Positions 21,673 to 21,686 of a DNA stretch of 21,686 nucleotides are shown in pieces. Origin of the DNA: Chloroflexaceae bacterium (GTDB lineage Bacteria > Chloroflexota > Chloroflexia > Chloroflexales > Chloroflexaceae). The DNA lies in contig JAOACN010000125.1 in assembly GCA_026417815.1 (NCBI GenBank), positions 1 through 21,686 on the forward strand, written 5' to 3'. The first letter of the stretch is position 1. Every line of letters starts with the position of its first letter. Made by a program: the position numbers and the translations under genes. The notes beneath the pieces were generated by a model. That model saw only the letters and a program-made list of their open reading frames with translations. It was not told the origin of the DNA and did not search any database.

Positions 21673-21686
21673 CTGTCTCTTATACA
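21673..21686. other. Nextera/Tn5 adapter remnant at contig end
   Basis: CTGTCTCTTATACA equals the first 14 bases of the reverse-complemented Tn5 mosaic end used in Nextera library adapters. It is placed exactly at the last base of the window. This is untrimmed read-through sequence, not genome. The genomic sequence therefore ends at about 21672. Confidence 0.93.

Overview
The window is a 21.7 kb GC-rich piece of a bacterial chromosome that ends at a contig edge: the last 14 bases match the Nextera/Tn5 sequencing adapter. No ribosomal marker is present. A Chloroflexota (Chloroflexia-like) origin fits best, because a group 1h [NiFe]-hydrogenase cluster sits beside a fructose PTS operon and the intergenic DNA is full of small palindromic repeats. 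That taxonomic call is inference, not proof.

Region 1 (46-6703) is a self-contained fructose uptake module. A DeoR-type repressor on the minus strand faces a three-gene plus-strand operon: fruA (IIB-IIB-IIC permease), fruB (IIA-HPr-EI in one chain) and fruK (1-phosphofructokinase). Repeats of ATCGAAAGT lie on both the repressor promoter and the fruA promoter, so the repressor probably controls itself and the operon. All phosphotransfer steps from PEP to fructose are encoded here.

Region 2 (6873-21387) is a complete high-affinity type (group 1h, Huc/Hhy-like) hydrogenase locus. hypF is transcribed leftward, possibly as a leaderless mRNA, and converges on fruK at a strong hairpin. Rightward from a consensus-like promoter at about 9393-9422 run a duplicated DUF1641-like helical protein, hypA, hypB, hhyS (small subunit), hhyL (large subunit), a maturation protease, a small unknown protein, a TPR protein, a NifU-Rieske fusion, an NHL beta-propeller, hypC, hypD and hypE. 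The small subunit has no Tat signal and no membrane anchor. It has exactly three cysteines at each of the three expected cluster sites, with Asn and Gln where ordinary enzymes have the fourth ligands. HypA/B insert nickel, HypC/D/E/F build the Fe(CN)2CO group, and the protease trims the large subunit. The NifU-Rieske protein is the likely electron exit. The DUF1641 protein is a candidate scaffold or membrane tether.

Between genes there are several repeat families: four copies of a GGTTTCCC palindrome, two inverted copies of a MITE-like element (one cut by the contig end), a second inverted-repeat element before the NifU-Rieske gene, a CTCCACA array before hhyS, and GC-rich hairpins in the fru intergenic region. 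No tRNA, rRNA, CRISPR array, transposase gene or prophage gene was seen.
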